Assembly: GCA_028285245.1 (NCBI GenBank)
Contig: JANQPY010000016.1
Location: 124,001 to 188,000, forward strand
Source: Gammaproteobacteria bacterium
GTDB lineage: Bacteria; Pseudomonadota; Gammaproteobacteria; Steroidobacterales; GCA-2729495
Direction of reading: 5' to 3'
Length of the DNA: 64,000 nt
Shown: positions 33,518 through 42,879 of the stretch, one piece after another
How the letters are laid out: each line of letters opens with the position of its first letter
Position numbering within the stretch: position 1 is the stretch's first letter
Made by a program: the position numbers and the translations under genes
Notes under the pieces: model-generated
What the model was told of the DNA's origin: nothing
Databases searched by the model: none
The model's input: only the letters and a program-made list of their open reading frames with translations

Positions 33518-34699
33518 GTGAGCGGATTCTCGGATTTGCGCTTAAGCCTGGCAGAGTTGGAGGCTCGCCAGCTATACCGGCACCGGCGCGTTGTCGAAAG
33601 CCCGCAGGGCCGGGAAGTTCGTCTGAGCTCCGGCCGATGCCTGAACTTCTGCAGCAATGACTATCTTGGCCTGGCCGCGGATCCCCGCATCGCAGCGGCC
33701 GCCCGGGCGGCGATCGACAGATGGGGCGTCGGCGCGGGCGCCTCACATCTCATCACCGGCCACACCGCTGCCCATCAGGCCTTGGAGGAAGCGCTCGCCG
33801 ACTTCACCCAACGCCCCGCAGTGCTGGTTTTCGGCAGCGGGTACGCAGCCAACCTGGGCACGATTAACGCCTTGCTATCGGCCGGTGATCAGGTGTTTGA
33901 GGATCGCCTCAATCACGCCTCACTGATCGATGGCGGACGGATCAGTCGGGCGGACTACCATTGGTACCGGCACCTCGATACTGAACACCTCAAGCGCAAG
34001 CTGTCTGCCAATGCGGGAACGGCTTGCCGGCGATTGATCGTCACGGACGGTACGTTCTCCATGGACGGTGATCGGTGCAAGCTTGATGAGCTTATTGCTT
34101 GCGCTCATGAGGCGGACGCGTGGTTAATGGTTGATGATGCGCATGGAATTGGTGTGCACGGGCCGCGTGGATGCGGCGAAGTCGATCCAGGGCAACATGG
34201 CTGCAATGACGTGCAAGTACTCATGGGCACCCTGGGTAAAGCGTTCGGTGTTGCCGGCGCATTCGTCGCCGGTTCAACAGACCTGATCGAAACGCTTGTG
34301 CATCGTGCCCGCAACTACATATACACAACGGCGATGCCAGCGGCACTGGCGGCTGCCGTTTTGGCCAGTATTGAAATCGTCATCAACGAAGATTGGCGGC
34401 GGGCGCATCTGCACAACCTGATTGCTCGCTTCCGGCAAGGTGCCGCGGAGCTGGGCCTGGAGCTGATGCCCTCCGCAACACCAATTCAGCCCGTGCTGCT
34501 AGGCGCGCCGGCCCGCGCGCTCGCCTGGAGCGAGGCCCTGGAACAGCAGGGCGTGCTGGCGCTGGCGATTCGTCCGCCAACGGTTCCGCGCGACACCAGC
34601 CGGCTGCGCATCACGCTGACCGCAGCGCACACGGAGCAGGATGTTGATCAGCTGCTGGCGGCGCTGGACAATGCGGCGCAAACCGTCGTTGCTGCGTGA
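33518..34699 (+). CDS. bioF: 8-amino-7-oxononanoate synthase (BioF)
   Basis: PLP enzyme joining pimeloyl-ACP (or -CoA) and L-alanine to 8-amino-7-oxononanoate in biotin synthesis. 393 aa from a GTG at 33518 with GGGGAAG about 9 bases before; a TTG at 33500 is a less likely alternative. Signatures include CSNDYLGLAADPRI, GWGAGASHLITGHTAAHQALE-type sequence (VGAGASHLITGHT), DDAHGIGVHGPRG and the PLP lysine in MGTLGKAFGVAG. The stop overlaps the bioD start in GTGA. First gene of bioF-bioD-bioA; the product feeds BioA, then BioD. Biotin made here would serve PccA at 53752. Confidence 0.96.
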   Translation: MSGFSDLRLSLAELEARQLYRHRRVVESPQGREVRLSSGRCLNFCSNDYLGLAADPRIAAAARAAIDRWGVGAGASHLITGHTAAHQALEEALADFTQRPAVLVFGSGYAANLGTINALLSAGDQVFEDRLNHASLIDGGRISRADYHWYRHLDTEHLKRKLSANAGTACRRLIVTDGTFSMDGDRCKLDELIACAHEADAWLMVDDAHGIGVHGPRGCGEVDPGQHGCNDVQVLMGTLGKAFGVAGAFVAGSTDLIETLVHRARNYIYTTAMPAALAAAVLASIEIVINEDWRRAHLHNLIARFRQGAAELGLELMPSATPIQPVLLGAPARALAWSEALEQQGVLALAIRPPTVPRDTSRLRITLTAAHTEQDVDQLLAALDNAAQTVVAA

Positions 34700-35385
34700 G
34701 CCATCACTACTTCGTTGCCGGCACTGACACCGGCGTTGGCAAGACGCTTGTCGCTGCTGCGTTGCTACACGCAGGGTCCGAACGAGGCTGGTCAACCTTG
34801 GGGCTAAAGCCGGTGGCAGCAGGCTGTGAACGATCCGGCTCACAGTGGGTAAATGACGATGCCCTGGCGTTAGCTGACATCGCGACCGTGCAGCTTGAAT
34901 ACTCTGCAGTCAATCCGGCCGCCTTTGAGTCCGCCATCGCGCCACACATTGCCGCCGAGGATGCCAGCGTACGTCTCGATGCGGGTGAGCTCAGCCGGCA
35001 CTGCGGGGAATTGCTTGTGGCACATCGACCCGACCTGGCGGTTGTCGAAGGTGCGGGTGGTTGGGCCGTTCCATTGAACGACACTGAATCCATGGCCACG
35101 CTGGCTGGTCTGCTCGGGCTGCCGGTCGTACTCGTGGTTGGCATGCGTCTCGGCTGCCTGAATCACGCACTGCTAACGGCCGATGCCGTGGAGAACTGCG
35201 GCTTGCGCCTGGCGGGTTGGGTAGCGAATTTTGTGGCCCCAATGGAACGCGCTGCAGCCAATGTCAGTGCGCTGCGCGCGCGCCTCAATGCACCGTGCCT
35301 GGCTTGCATTCCCGCACTTGGCGAGTCGCCCGCGCCGCAGCTGGCGGCGCAGCATCTGGACCTGGATGTGTTGGCTGATGGCTGA
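34696..35385 (+). CDS. bioD: Dethiobiotin synthetase (BioD)
   Basis: ATP-dependent carboxylase closing the ureido ring of dethiobiotin. 229 aa from a GTG start overlapping the bioF stop. The P-loop is VAGTDTGVGKTLVAAALL, followed by LKPVAAGCE and VVEGAGGWAVPLND, all family signatures. Length is normal. The stop lies 8 bases inside bioA, giving tight coupling. Confidence 0.96.
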   Translation: MSHHYFVAGTDTGVGKTLVAAALLHAGSERGWSTLGLKPVAAGCERSGSQWVNDDALALADIATVQLEYSAVNPAAFESAIAPHIAAEDASVRLDAGELSRHCGELLVAHRPDLAVVEGAGGWAVPLNDTESMATLAGLLGLPVVLVVGMRLGCLNHALLTADAVENCGLRLAGWVANFVAPMERAAANVSALRARLNAPCLACIPALGESPAPQLAAQHLDLDVLADG

Positions 35386-36661
35386 TCTTGCCGAGTTCGA
35401 CCGGCTGCACCTGTGGCATCCCTACACGTCGGTCGTTGAGCCGTTGCCGGCTTATCCGGTGGCCTCTGCTCGCGGCGTGCGTCTCAAGCTTGATGATGGA
35501 CGGGAATTAATCGACGGGATGGCATCCTGGTGGTGCGCAATCCACGGCTACAATCATGCGGCGCTTAACGCGGCGGCTACTGATCAGCTCGCCAGGATGG
35601 CGCATGTCATGTTTGGCGGCCTGACGCACGCACCCGCAGTGGGCCTGGCGGAAGACTTGCTCAACATCGCGCCGAACGGGCTTGAGCATGTGTTTTTGGC
35701 GGATTCCGGGTCGGTTGCGGTTGAGGTGGCCTTGAAGATGGCCATTCAATACTGGGTCGGTCAGGGGCGGCCGGAGAAGCACCGCATGCTGGCTTTGCGC
35801 GGCGGCTATCACGGCGACACCCTGGGCGCTATGTCGGTATGCGATCCGGTGACTGGCATGCATCGAAAATTTGCTCGTGTGCTGCCTGAACAACTCTTTG
35901 CCCCGCGCCCGGCGTCGCGATTCGGAGAGCCGCTGCGCGATGATGAGGCGGCCGCATTGGAGTCGCTGTTTGAGCAACATCACGCTGAGCTGGCCGCAGT
36001 CATTCTTGAGCCCATCGTGCAGGGCGCGGGAGGGATGTGGTTCTACTCGGCGGACTATCTTGCGCGAATCGCGGACCTGTGCCGGGAATACAATGTGTTG
36101 TTGATCGCCGACGAGATCGCCACGGCCTTCGGCCGCGCTGGCCGTCTGTTCGCCTGCGATTACGCCCAGGTCACACCTGACATTCTGTGCGTGGGTAAGG
36201 CACTGACCGGAGGCTACATGACGCTCGCCGCGACGCTTGCAACCCGGCGGGTAGCGGAAGGCGTCTCTGCTGACGGTGGCGTGTTAATGCATGGGCCAAC
36301 GTTCATGGGTAATCCTCTTGCCTGCGCCGTCGCGCGAGCCAGTCTTGCGCTCCTCGCGTCCATGGACTGGAGCCAGCAGGTTCGCCGCATCGAGGCCCAG
36401 CTTAAGGATGATCTCGCGCAGTATGCAGGTCACTCGCTGGTCGCAGACGTACGCGTGTTAGGCGCAATTGGTGTCGTTGAGCTGGTCGGGCAAGTTGATG
36501 TAGCGGCAGTTCAGGCACGCTTTGTTGAGGCAGGCGTGTGGATTCGGCCATTCGGACGGCTGGTCTACCTGATGCCACCGTATGTCATTAAGAGTGAAGA
36601 TCTGCGGCGCCTCACCGGTGCCATCGAGCTCGCGCTTGAGCCTGCCGTTGTCACCGGGTAG
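35378..36661 (+). CDS. bioA: Adenosylmethionine-8-amino-7-oxononanoate aminotransferase (BioA)
   Basis: PLP aminotransferase using SAM as amino donor to make 7,8-diaminononanoate. 427 aa. Family marks include DRLHLWHPYTSVVEPLPAYP, GMASWWCAIHGYNH, RGGYHGDTLGAMS, IADEIATAFGRAGRLFACD and the PLP lysine in CVGKALTGGYMT. The ATG at 35378 overlaps bioD by 8 bases; a longer in-frame start within bioD lacks family likeness. bioB and bioC/H are not in the window. Confidence 0.96.
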   Translation: MADLAEFDRLHLWHPYTSVVEPLPAYPVASARGVRLKLDDGRELIDGMASWWCAIHGYNHAALNAAATDQLARMAHVMFGGLTHAPAVGLAEDLLNIAPNGLEHVFLADSGSVAVEVALKMAIQYWVGQGRPEKHRMLALRGGYHGDTLGAMSVCDPVTGMHRKFARVLPEQLFAPRPASRFGEPLRDDEAAALESLFEQHHAELAAVILEPIVQGAGGMWFYSADYLARIADLCREYNVLLIADEIATAFGRAGRLFACDYAQVTPDILCVGKALTGGYMTLAATLATRRVAEGVSADGGVLMHGPTFMGNPLACAVARASLALLASMDWSQQVRRIEAQLKDDLAQYAGHSLVADVRVLGAIGVVELVGQVDVAAVQARFVEAGVWIRPFGRLVYLMPPYVIKSEDLRRLTGAIELALEPAVVTG

Positions 36662-36797
36662 TCGTGCTGCTAGTTGTAAAGGAGCCAGACACTTCTATCT
36701 GGTGAACAGGCGGGGTAGCTGCTTAGACTTTAGCCGTTTGTCAGTACAAGCTGTGACGCTTCTCTGGCCATGCACGGCACGCTTTTGAGGGTCCCCT

Positions 36798-38219
36798 ATG
36801 TACACCAACGTTTGGTACGTTGCCGCCTTTGGCCAGGATCTAACCGATGCGCCCGTTTTGGTGCGCATGCTCGGCGCGGACTTCGTGCTGTTTCGGGATG
36901 CGGACGGCAAGGTGCAATGTGTCAGCAATGTCTGCCCACATCGCGGCGCTAGCCTGGCAGATGGCACATTACTGAAGGACGGCAGTCTGGCCTGCCCGTT
37001 TCACGGCTGGAGGTTTGATGGCGCCGGGGCCTGTACGCTGATTCCTTCCCGGCGCGACCATGAGGTGCAGGCGGTTGCGCCGGGCACGCGCGTTGATGCG
37101 TATGCCGCCCAGGAGCGCTACGGTCTCGTCTGGGTATGCGTTGGCGATGATCCTGAAGCAGCGTCGCCTATCCCCGAGATCCCAGAGTGGGATGGCGACG
37201 AGTTTCGGTTTACGCAGCACGAGGAGGTGTGGGAGGCAAACTACCACACGGCCAAGTTCACCAACCTCGACTATGTGCACCTGCCCGTAGTGCACGGAAT
37301 TCCCTTCCGTAATCAGCAGAATCCAACTCAGGCGCCAGCGCACCAGGTGACTGTTACAGAATATGGCTTCACTTCGGTGATGCAGACCGTGCCGAAAGCG
37401 AGCGAAGGCGTCTGGTCTACGCTGCGCGATGAAGACCGAAAAGTGGAATCGGTAATGAAGTTTTTTGTCGCCGGCATGACGCTGCGCGGCCAGGTAGAGA
37501 TCGGCGGAGTGGGGTCCGGCGTCTTCAACATGTTCTACGAGTTCTCCACGCCTATCGACGCGGAGACCACCATGATGCGGTATTACTTTCTCCGCAACTA
37601 CAAGCGCGAGGAAGCGTTTGATACTGAGCACACGCGGCGAAACCTGCAGAACATTCATCAGGACAAGGCCATCGCCGAGGCGCAACGCCCAAAGGCTGCT
37701 CCTGTTGGCCCGAACCCCCGTGGCATTTACACGCACGACGAAGACAAAATCATGCTGGCGTACTGGAGCCTGATGGAACGGATGCGCGAGCGCGGATGGC
37801 AGATCGACCGAGATGCCATGATCACGGCTGAGCATCGCGGTGAGCTGAGGGTCATCCCGTCGCCAGCGCGGCGTCATGCTCCTGACGGCTGGGTTTACGC
37901 GGAAATGCCGCGCTACACTGGCCGCCCGGCAAGTGCGGCCGCCATAAGCGAGCTAAGCTATGTTGATGTCGATGCGCTGACGCCGACTCGCCCTGCCGAC
38001 TACGGTAGTGTCGAACCGGTCAGGCCTGAGGATCCCAAGAGCAACGCGACGCTTGAATGGGAGTCAGCAGCGCTTAAGGTGGTCGAGCAGGCGCCGACTT
38101 TCGTGCAGCCGATGATTATCGAGAATGCCGAAAAGGCTGCGCGGCAGCGGGGCACGAACATGGTAACCGCGGCACTGCTGCAGGAACTGCAGGCGCAGCA
38201 GAGCGCAGGCCGCGGGTAG
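36798..38219 (+). CDS. Rieske-type aromatic-ring-hydroxylating oxygenase, large subunit
   Basis: A 473-aa Rieske non-haem iron oxygenase of the VanA/Pob-like type. The Rieske [2Fe-2S] ligands are C46/H48 (CPHRGA) and C66/H69 (CPFHGW). The mononuclear iron ligands appear in TNLDYVHLPVVHG (H161, H166, with D158 bridging electron flow). N-terminal MYTNVWYVAAFGQDL is typical of monooxygenases that demethylate or hydroxylate aromatic and steroid-like substrates. The C-terminal 90 residues are longer than in VanA. No reductase or ferredoxin gene is adjacent, so electrons must come from an unlinked partner. Substrate unknown. Confidence 0.9.
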   Translation: MYTNVWYVAAFGQDLTDAPVLVRMLGADFVLFRDADGKVQCVSNVCPHRGASLADGTLLKDGSLACPFHGWRFDGAGACTLIPSRRDHEVQAVAPGTRVDAYAAQERYGLVWVCVGDDPEAASPIPEIPEWDGDEFRFTQHEEVWEANYHTAKFTNLDYVHLPVVHGIPFRNQQNPTQAPAHQVTVTEYGFTSVMQTVPKASEGVWSTLRDEDRKVESVMKFFVAGMTLRGQVEIGGVGSGVFNMFYEFSTPIDAETTMMRYYFLRNYKREEAFDTEHTRRNLQNIHQDKAIAEAQRPKAAPVGPNPRGIYTHDEDKIMLAYWSLMERMRERGWQIDRDAMITAEHRGELRVIPSPARRHAPDGWVYAEMPRYTGRPASAAAISELSYVDVDALTPTRPADYGSVEPVRPEDPKSNATLEWESAALKVVEQAPTFVQPMIIENAEKAARQRGTNMVTAALLQELQAQQSAGRG

Positions 38220-38270
38220 GCCGTCCTCTGGATAGCGTTGGTTTTGCATTAATTGGGGGTGGTTTCAGGC

Positions 38271-39023
38271 ATGCTGTCACTAATCTTTCTGCTCTTCGCT
38301 GCGGCTCATCTGGCGATCTGGCTGTGGGGCTGGAGCGCCTGGGCCAAAGCCGGTCGTCCGCGCGCTCTTTTTCTGGTGCTGTTCAGTGGGACGCTGCTCT
38401 GGTTCGACAACGTTCGGATTGGCACCGGCCGGTGGATCGGGGAGGGCGAACTACTCGAGGGGATGACGCGGCTGGCGTTTATTTGGCACTGGACGATGTT
38501 GCCGCTGCTCGTCATTGCCGCGGGCATCATTGCGCGCACGGCGGGGCTGAAGTGGGCGCAGAGCCGCTTTGCCATAGGCGCCTTCTGTCTCGTGGCCACG
38601 GCGTTGATTGCGCTGGATGTACCCAAGGTTCTGGATTTTGATTTCAATCTGTACGTAGCCTGTGTGGCCGACACGGTGCGCTATACGACCAACGTACCGG
38701 AAACCGCGTTGTGCAATCCGGGTGATCCGGTAGTGAGCGGCGGCCTGGACGCAGCCCTTGTAGCCATCCTGACCAATGTGATCGTGCTGGCCGTGGGCAT
38801 CGCTGTATGGATTCAGCGCCGCTGGCCGTGGATGGCCCTGGGCGCTGGTTTCATGTTCATCGCGGCCGGTGCATTTGGGTCTTCGCCTTGGTCTTTGCCA
38901 ATCGCCAACTTCGGCGAGATCTTTATCACGCTTGGCCTGGTTATCACCGCGTTGCGCTTTGCACCGGGACGGCCGCTGGCGGCTAGTGCGGCGCCGCGAG
39001 CCGCTGCGAGCGCGTCAGGCTGA
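38271..39023 (+). CDS. Uncharacterised multi-spanning membrane protein
   Basis: A 250-aa integral membrane protein with six or seven predicted TM helices, beginning LIFLLFAAAHLAIWLWGW. Conserved-looking polar residues lie in LLWFDNVRIGTGRWIGEG, between TM2 and TM3, and in LAFIWHWTMLPLLV. I recognise no family. The ATG at 38271 is preferred to a TTG at 38253 because the protein then starts at the first helix. It follows the Rieske gene by 51 bases on the same strand and may be co-transcribed with it. The stop overlaps the convergent glycosylase gene by 9 bases. Confidence 0.65.
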   Translation: MLSLIFLLFAAAHLAIWLWGWSAWAKAGRPRALFLVLFSGTLLWFDNVRIGTGRWIGEGELLEGMTRLAFIWHWTMLPLLVIAAGIIARTAGLKWAQSRFAIGAFCLVATALIALDVPKVLDFDFNLYVACVADTVRYTTNVPETALCNPGDPVVSGGLDAALVAILTNVIVLAVGIAVWIQRRWPWMALGAGFMFIAAGAFGSSPWSLPIANFGEIFITLGLVITALRFAPGRPLAASAAPRAAASASG

Positions 39024-39575
39024 ACTTTCCGCGATTGCCGACCAGGCTTTGAGCTTCTCGGCAAACGGTAGCGTATACGCCGGGCTGGTGGATGGCAGTG
39101 CCGCATGCACTGCGTAGGGCGCTAGCATGCCAACCTCTGCCAGCAGGAGTCTCCGGTAGAGCCTGGCTGCCGTGCCGCCATTAAAGTAGACACGCCGGAT
39201 GCTCCGGTGACGTTTCAGGAGTCCGGCCACGTTGTTGGCCTCTGGCTGACGAATATTGCTGTCAAGGCTGCCGGGGCGCTCGCAACTCGCCAGTACGTCC
39301 CACAAAGCAATACCTTTCGCTCGCAAGCGGGCTAACCGCTCTTGATAGGGTAGCTCGGGATCGACGCCGAAGAGCTCGCCCATGATGGGCCAGAATGCAT
39401 TGCGGGGGTGTCCGTAGTACTGCCGGGCTTGCAGCGAGGCCACCCCCGGCATGGATCCGAGAATCAACAGGCGAGGGTGCCGGCCCACGACCGGGCGCAG
39501 ACAACTCAGGCGCGCGCTGCCAGGGGATGATTTAGCTGCCGACTTGCTGCCCAAGATCTCTGGCCCGGTGGCCAC
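39015..39575 (-). CDS. Hypoxanthine-DNA-glycosylase-like protein (uracil-DNA glycosylase superfamily)
   Basis: A UDG-fold protein of the family that removes deaminated bases (hypoxanthine) from DNA. LLILGSMPGVASLQARQYY and HPRNAFWPIMGELFG are the active-site signatures, followed by LWDVLASCERPGSLDSNI and the C-terminal LPSTSPAY, all matching this group. The start is uncertain: no ATG lies between the upstream gene and the first motif, so a GTG at 39575 is proposed (186 aa); a TTG at 39554 is possible. It starts 10 bases after the MacB-type permease stop and may be read from that operon. Confidence 0.82.
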   Translation of the reverse strand: MATGPEILGSKSAAKSSPGSARLSCLRPVVGRHPRLLILGSMPGVASLQARQYYGHPRNAFWPIMGELFGVDPELPYQERLARLRAKGIALWDVLASCERPGSLDSNIRQPEANNVAGLLKRHRSIRRVYFNGGTAARLYRRLLLAEVGMLAPYAVHAALPSTSPAYTLPFAEKLKAWSAIAESSA

Positions 39576-39585
39576 GGGTTGTTGC

Positions 39586-40794
39586 CTACTCGTATCTGAG
39601 GGCGTCGATGGGATTGAGGCTGGCCGCTTTTTTGGCGGGCCAGATGCCGAAGAACAAGCCAACGCCCGCGCTAAAGGCAAAGGCGATGACAATAGCCAGC
39701 GGCGAAACAATCGTTTGCCAGCCCGCGAACTGCGCAATGGCGGCAGAGATCCCGACGCCAAGCATGATCCCCACAGCGCCACCCAGCATGCAGAGAATCA
39801 GCGCCTCCACCAGAAACTGCATCAGGATGTTCAGACGCGTGGCGCCCAAGGCTTTGCGGATGCCGACTTCCCGGGTTCGCTCCGTTACGGTCACCAGCAT
39901 GATGTTCATGATGCCGATACCGCCGACGATCAGGCTAATGCTGGCAATACCAGCGAGCAGAAACGCGAATACGTTGGTAGCGGCAGCACGCACGTTAAAG
40001 AACTGCGTTGGACTGCCTATGCTGAAGTCGTTGTCTTTACCGGGAAGAATTTTGTGTTCGCGGCGCAGCACGCGTTCGATGTCGATGGTGGCTTCGTCCT
40101 CCGTGTACCCAGGCGCGATTTGCGCGTTGATTCGTTCCAGCCGGTCGGTCCCGAACAGCCGATACTGACCGGTTTGCAACGGCACCCAGACTTGTTCATC
40201 GACATTGCGCCAGCCAACCTGCCCCACGGCCTGCAGCACGCCAACAACCTCAAAGGCAATGCCTTGTATGTAGAGCGTCTCGCCCACTAGTCCGTCGCTG
40301 GTGGTTTCAAACTTCCCGGCGATGCCATCGCCCACCACGGCAACGCGCCGTTTGGCGGCTTCATCGGCTTGAGTGAAGGCCCGGCCATAGCTGACTGTGT
40401 AGCGGTTTACCGGCAGGAAATTCGGTGTGGTACCCACGATGCGCAGGTTCTGGTTCAGGCTGCCCAGCTTGACCTGAGAGCGACTGGAATTTTCCGGGAT
40501 GACCGCGGCGACTGCTTCGGCGTCGGCGGCAATCGCCTCCGCGTCGGTGATCGTCAGGTTGCTGGCGTCTCTCGCCACACCCCGCGAGAAACCACTGCCG
40601 GCACTGACTGAAAGAATATTCGCGCCCAGCGCCTCGATCTGCTCGTCGATGGCTCGCTGCGCGCCCGTCCCTAGAGACACCATGGTAATGACGGAGGCTA
40701 CGCCGATAATGATGCCGAGCATCGTCAGGAACCCGCGGAACAGGTTGGCTCGAATCGACTGCAGGGCCACGACGACCATCTCTCCAAACAGCAT
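39586..40794 (-). CDS. MacB-type ABC transporter permease (FtsX-like)
   Basis: A 402-aa mechanotransmission permease with TM1 near the N-terminus (FLTMLGIIIGVASVITMVSLGTGAQ), a periplasmic MacB_PCD domain, and three C-terminal TM helices. The typical TERTREVGIRKALGAT coupling segment and the terminal FFGIWPAKKAASLNPIDALR are present. The ATPase is encoded separately (42041), unlike E. coli MacB where they are fused. It would act with the adaptor and a TolC-type channel to push peptides, lipoproteins or macrolide-like compounds from the periplasm. Confidence 0.92.
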   Translation of the reverse strand: MLFGEMVVVALQSIRANLFRGFLTMLGIIIGVASVITMVSLGTGAQRAIDEQIEALGANILSVSAGSGFSRGVARDASNLTITDAEAIAADAEAVAAVIPENSSRSQVKLGSLNQNLRIVGTTPNFLPVNRYTVSYGRAFTQADEAAKRRVAVVGDGIAGKFETTSDGLVGETLYIQGIAFEVVGVLQAVGQVGWRNVDEQVWVPLQTGQYRLFGTDRLERINAQIAPGYTEDEATIDIERVLRREHKILPGKDNDFSIGSPTQFFNVRAAATNVFAFLLAGIASISLIVGGIGIMNIMLVTVTERTREVGIRKALGATRLNILMQFLVEALILCMLGGAVGIMLGVGISAAIAQFAGWQTIVSPLAIVIAFAFSAGVGLFFGIWPAKKAASLNPIDALRYE

Positions 40795-40796
40795 GA

Positions 40797-42044
40797 CTAG
40801 CGACTGCTCTGGTTGTTGCTGCGACTCATGCCGGGCAGGCTGGTGAAGCGCCGTATCCGATCCTGCATCCGCTGCTGCGATTGAACGAGGCCTGAGCTCG
40901 GCAGCAGCACGACGCTGTCTCCCGCACTCAAGCCCTGACGTACCTCGCTGTAGTCAAGATCGGTGAGTCCGGTTTCCACGTTGACCGGCACCAGCTCGTC
41001 TCCCCGCTCGACGAAGACCCAGTACCAGTTGGCAAACTGATAGTTGCCGGCGCCGCCTCCGGCATCCCGCTCAGGTGCCGTTCGCGCGAGCTCCGTATTG
41101 ACTTGTTCGCCGGTAAATCCAACCAGCTCTGCGGCGACAGGTATATCTCGTCGCGTGCGCAGCGCTGCGGTGGGAACGGAAACGACGCCCAGGCTCTCGG
41201 CTACGCGGATGTCTACGTCAGCGTTCATGCCGGGCTTTAGCAAGCCGCCGGCATTATCGAGAGTGATCAGTACCGAAAACGTGGTTACGGTCTGGTCTTC
41301 CATCGCCTGCGGCTCAACCTTTAGCACTTCGCCTGCGAAGGGCTGATTCGGATACGACGTGACCGTGACCATGACGGGTTGACGCGGCTGGATCTTGCCA
41401 ATATCCGTCTCATTGACCAGCGCCTTGATCTGCACTGAGCTTAAGTCAGCCATCTTCAGCATCAGTGTGCCGCCACCCACGTCTGAGGTTGGCGATGAGA
41501 TCACCTGGCCCTTTTCCACCAGCTTCTCGATGATCGTGCCGGTGATCGGTGCCTTTACATCGGCGTCATCCAGCGCAATCCGCGCGTTTTCGACGGCCAC
41601 TTGAGAGGTGACAACCTCTGCCTTGGCATTTGCCAGCTCCAACACGCTTTGCTCGTAGTCGACATCATTAATGGTGCGGGATTCGAGCAAAGACTTCGCG
41701 CGTTTTTCCTGAGTCTCAGCAATTTTTCGGCGGGCCCGGGCGGCTTCTAAACGCGCCTGCGCTTGAGCCAGGTCATTGCGCGGCACGCGCTTCTCAATTC
41801 TTGCCAGCAGCGTGCCCTCTTCAACGAAGTCTCCGGTTTCTCCTGCGATGCTCAGGATCTCGCCCGAGGCCTTCGATTTCACTTCAACGGTCAAGAACGG
41901 TTCAACGACGCCGGCAGCCTCTACTGCCACGACAATATCCTTGGTCGTGACCTCGCCAGTGCGATAGGTAAACGATTCCTCAGTGCGCTCGCAACCGGTG
42001 GCAGCCAGCGCCAGGGCGCAGAGCGTGAGCAGCCGAGTCTTCAA
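40797..42044 (-). CDS. MacA-type periplasmic adaptor lipoprotein
   Basis: A 415-aa HlyD-family adaptor. The signal peptide ends in a lipobox ([11 protein letters not shown], Cys18), so it is probably lipid-anchored. The lipoyl-like halves read [20 protein letters not shown] and [19 protein letters not shown] around a coiled-coil hairpin ([26 protein letters not shown]). The C-terminal part has a Gly-rich insertion ([12 protein letters not shown]). Start overlaps the ATPase stop (ATGA); the permease starts 2 bases after its stop. Confidence 0.92.
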   Translation of the reverse strand: MKTRLLTLCALALAATGCERTEESFTYRTGEVTTKDIVVAVEAAGVVEPFLTVEVKSKASGEILSIAGETGDFVEEGTLLARIEKRVPRNDLAQAQARLEAARARRKIAETQEKRAKSLLESRTINDVDYEQSVLELANAKAEVVTSQVAVENARIALDDADVKAPITGTIIEKLVEKGQVISSPTSDVGGGTLMLKMADLSSVQIKALVNETDIGKIQPRQPVMVTVTSYPNQPFAGEVLKVEPQAMEDQTVTTFSVLITLDNAGGLLKPGMNADVDIRVAESLGVVSVPTAALRTRRDIPVAAELVGFTGEQVNTELARTAPERDAGGGAGNYQFANWYWVFVERGDELVPVNVETGLTDLDYSEVRQGLSAGDSVVLLPSSGLVQSQQRMQDRIRRFTSLPGMSRSNNQSSR

Positions 42045-42805
42045 TGCCGGATGTTCCTCGAGTCGGATTCAATGCTGCCATCAAGCATGCGCACGACTCG
42101 ACTGGCATGGTCGGCAATCGACGCATCATGTGTGACGAGAATCAGTGTGTTGCCGGCAGCGTTGAGTTCTGCGAAAAGCTCAAGAATTTCGCGTGCCGTG
42201 CTTGAATCCAGATTGCCCGTTGGCTCATCTGCCAACAGGATACTGGGTTCCGTGACCAGGGCACGCGCAACCGCAACGCGTTGCCGTTGACCGCCGGAGA
42301 GCTCGCTCGGTTGGTGCGTCAGACGCTCGCCAAGGCCGACCTGATGCAGCGCGGCTTGCGCGCGCACCCGCCGTTCTTGTTTGGCGATACCTGCGTAGAT
42401 CAGTGGTATCTCGACATTGTGCAGGGCGGTCGCACGCTGCAGCAGATTGAAGGTTTGGAAGACGAAGCCAATCTCCCGATTCCTGATACGGGCAAGCTCG
42501 CGGTCTGGGAGGGCGGACACGTTTTCGCCATTGAGCACGTAGTCACCTGAATCCGGCTGATCCAGGCAGCCCAACACGTTCATCAGCGTCGATTTCCCGG
42601 ACCCGGATGGGCCCATGATCGCTACGTAGTCGCCCTGTTCGATGCTCAAGTTCACACCATCCAGCGCGTTGATGGTCGTGCCGCCCATGTCGTACCGGCG
42701 GCGGAGTCGTTTTGCCTCAATAACGTTGGCCCCGCGGGCGGTCTGGCTGGCTCCGTTGGCTGACGACTCGGCGTCAGATGGCGAGACGGCTATAGAGTCG
42801 TTCAT
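42041..42805 (-). CDS. MacB/LolD-type ABC transporter ATPase
   Basis: A 254-aa ATPase. Walker A is [15 protein letters not shown], the signature is [15 protein letters not shown], Walker B is [13 protein letters not shown], and the H-loop is [11 protein letters not shown]. The N-terminal 30 residues ([18 protein letters not shown]) are a hydrophilic extension beyond the usual start; later in-frame starts are possible. First gene of ATPase-adaptor-permease, all coupled by overlaps. Confidence 0.93.
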   Translation of the reverse strand: MNDSIAVSPSDAESSANGASQTARGANVIEAKRLRRRYDMGGTTINALDGVNLSIEQGDYVAIMGPSGSGKSTLMNVLGCLDQPDSGDYVLNGENVSALPDRELARIRNREIGFVFQTFNLLQRATALHNVEIPLIYAGIAKQERRVRAQAALHQVGLGERLTHQPSELSGGQRQRVAVARALVTEPSILLADEPTGNLDSSTAREILELFAELNAAGNTLILVTHDASIADHASRVVRMLDGSIESDSRNIRH

Positions 42806-42879
42806 GCGCTCAGTTTATCCATATACCGCCGCCGGTGAGCGAATTGTGCGTAACAAGTTGTAACGATGCCGGGCGCCCC

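Noticed and set aside
39451-40290. 279-codon plus-strand frame across the glycosylase and MacB-type genes
   Set aside because: Overlaps two supported genes on the other strand and has no recognisable feature.
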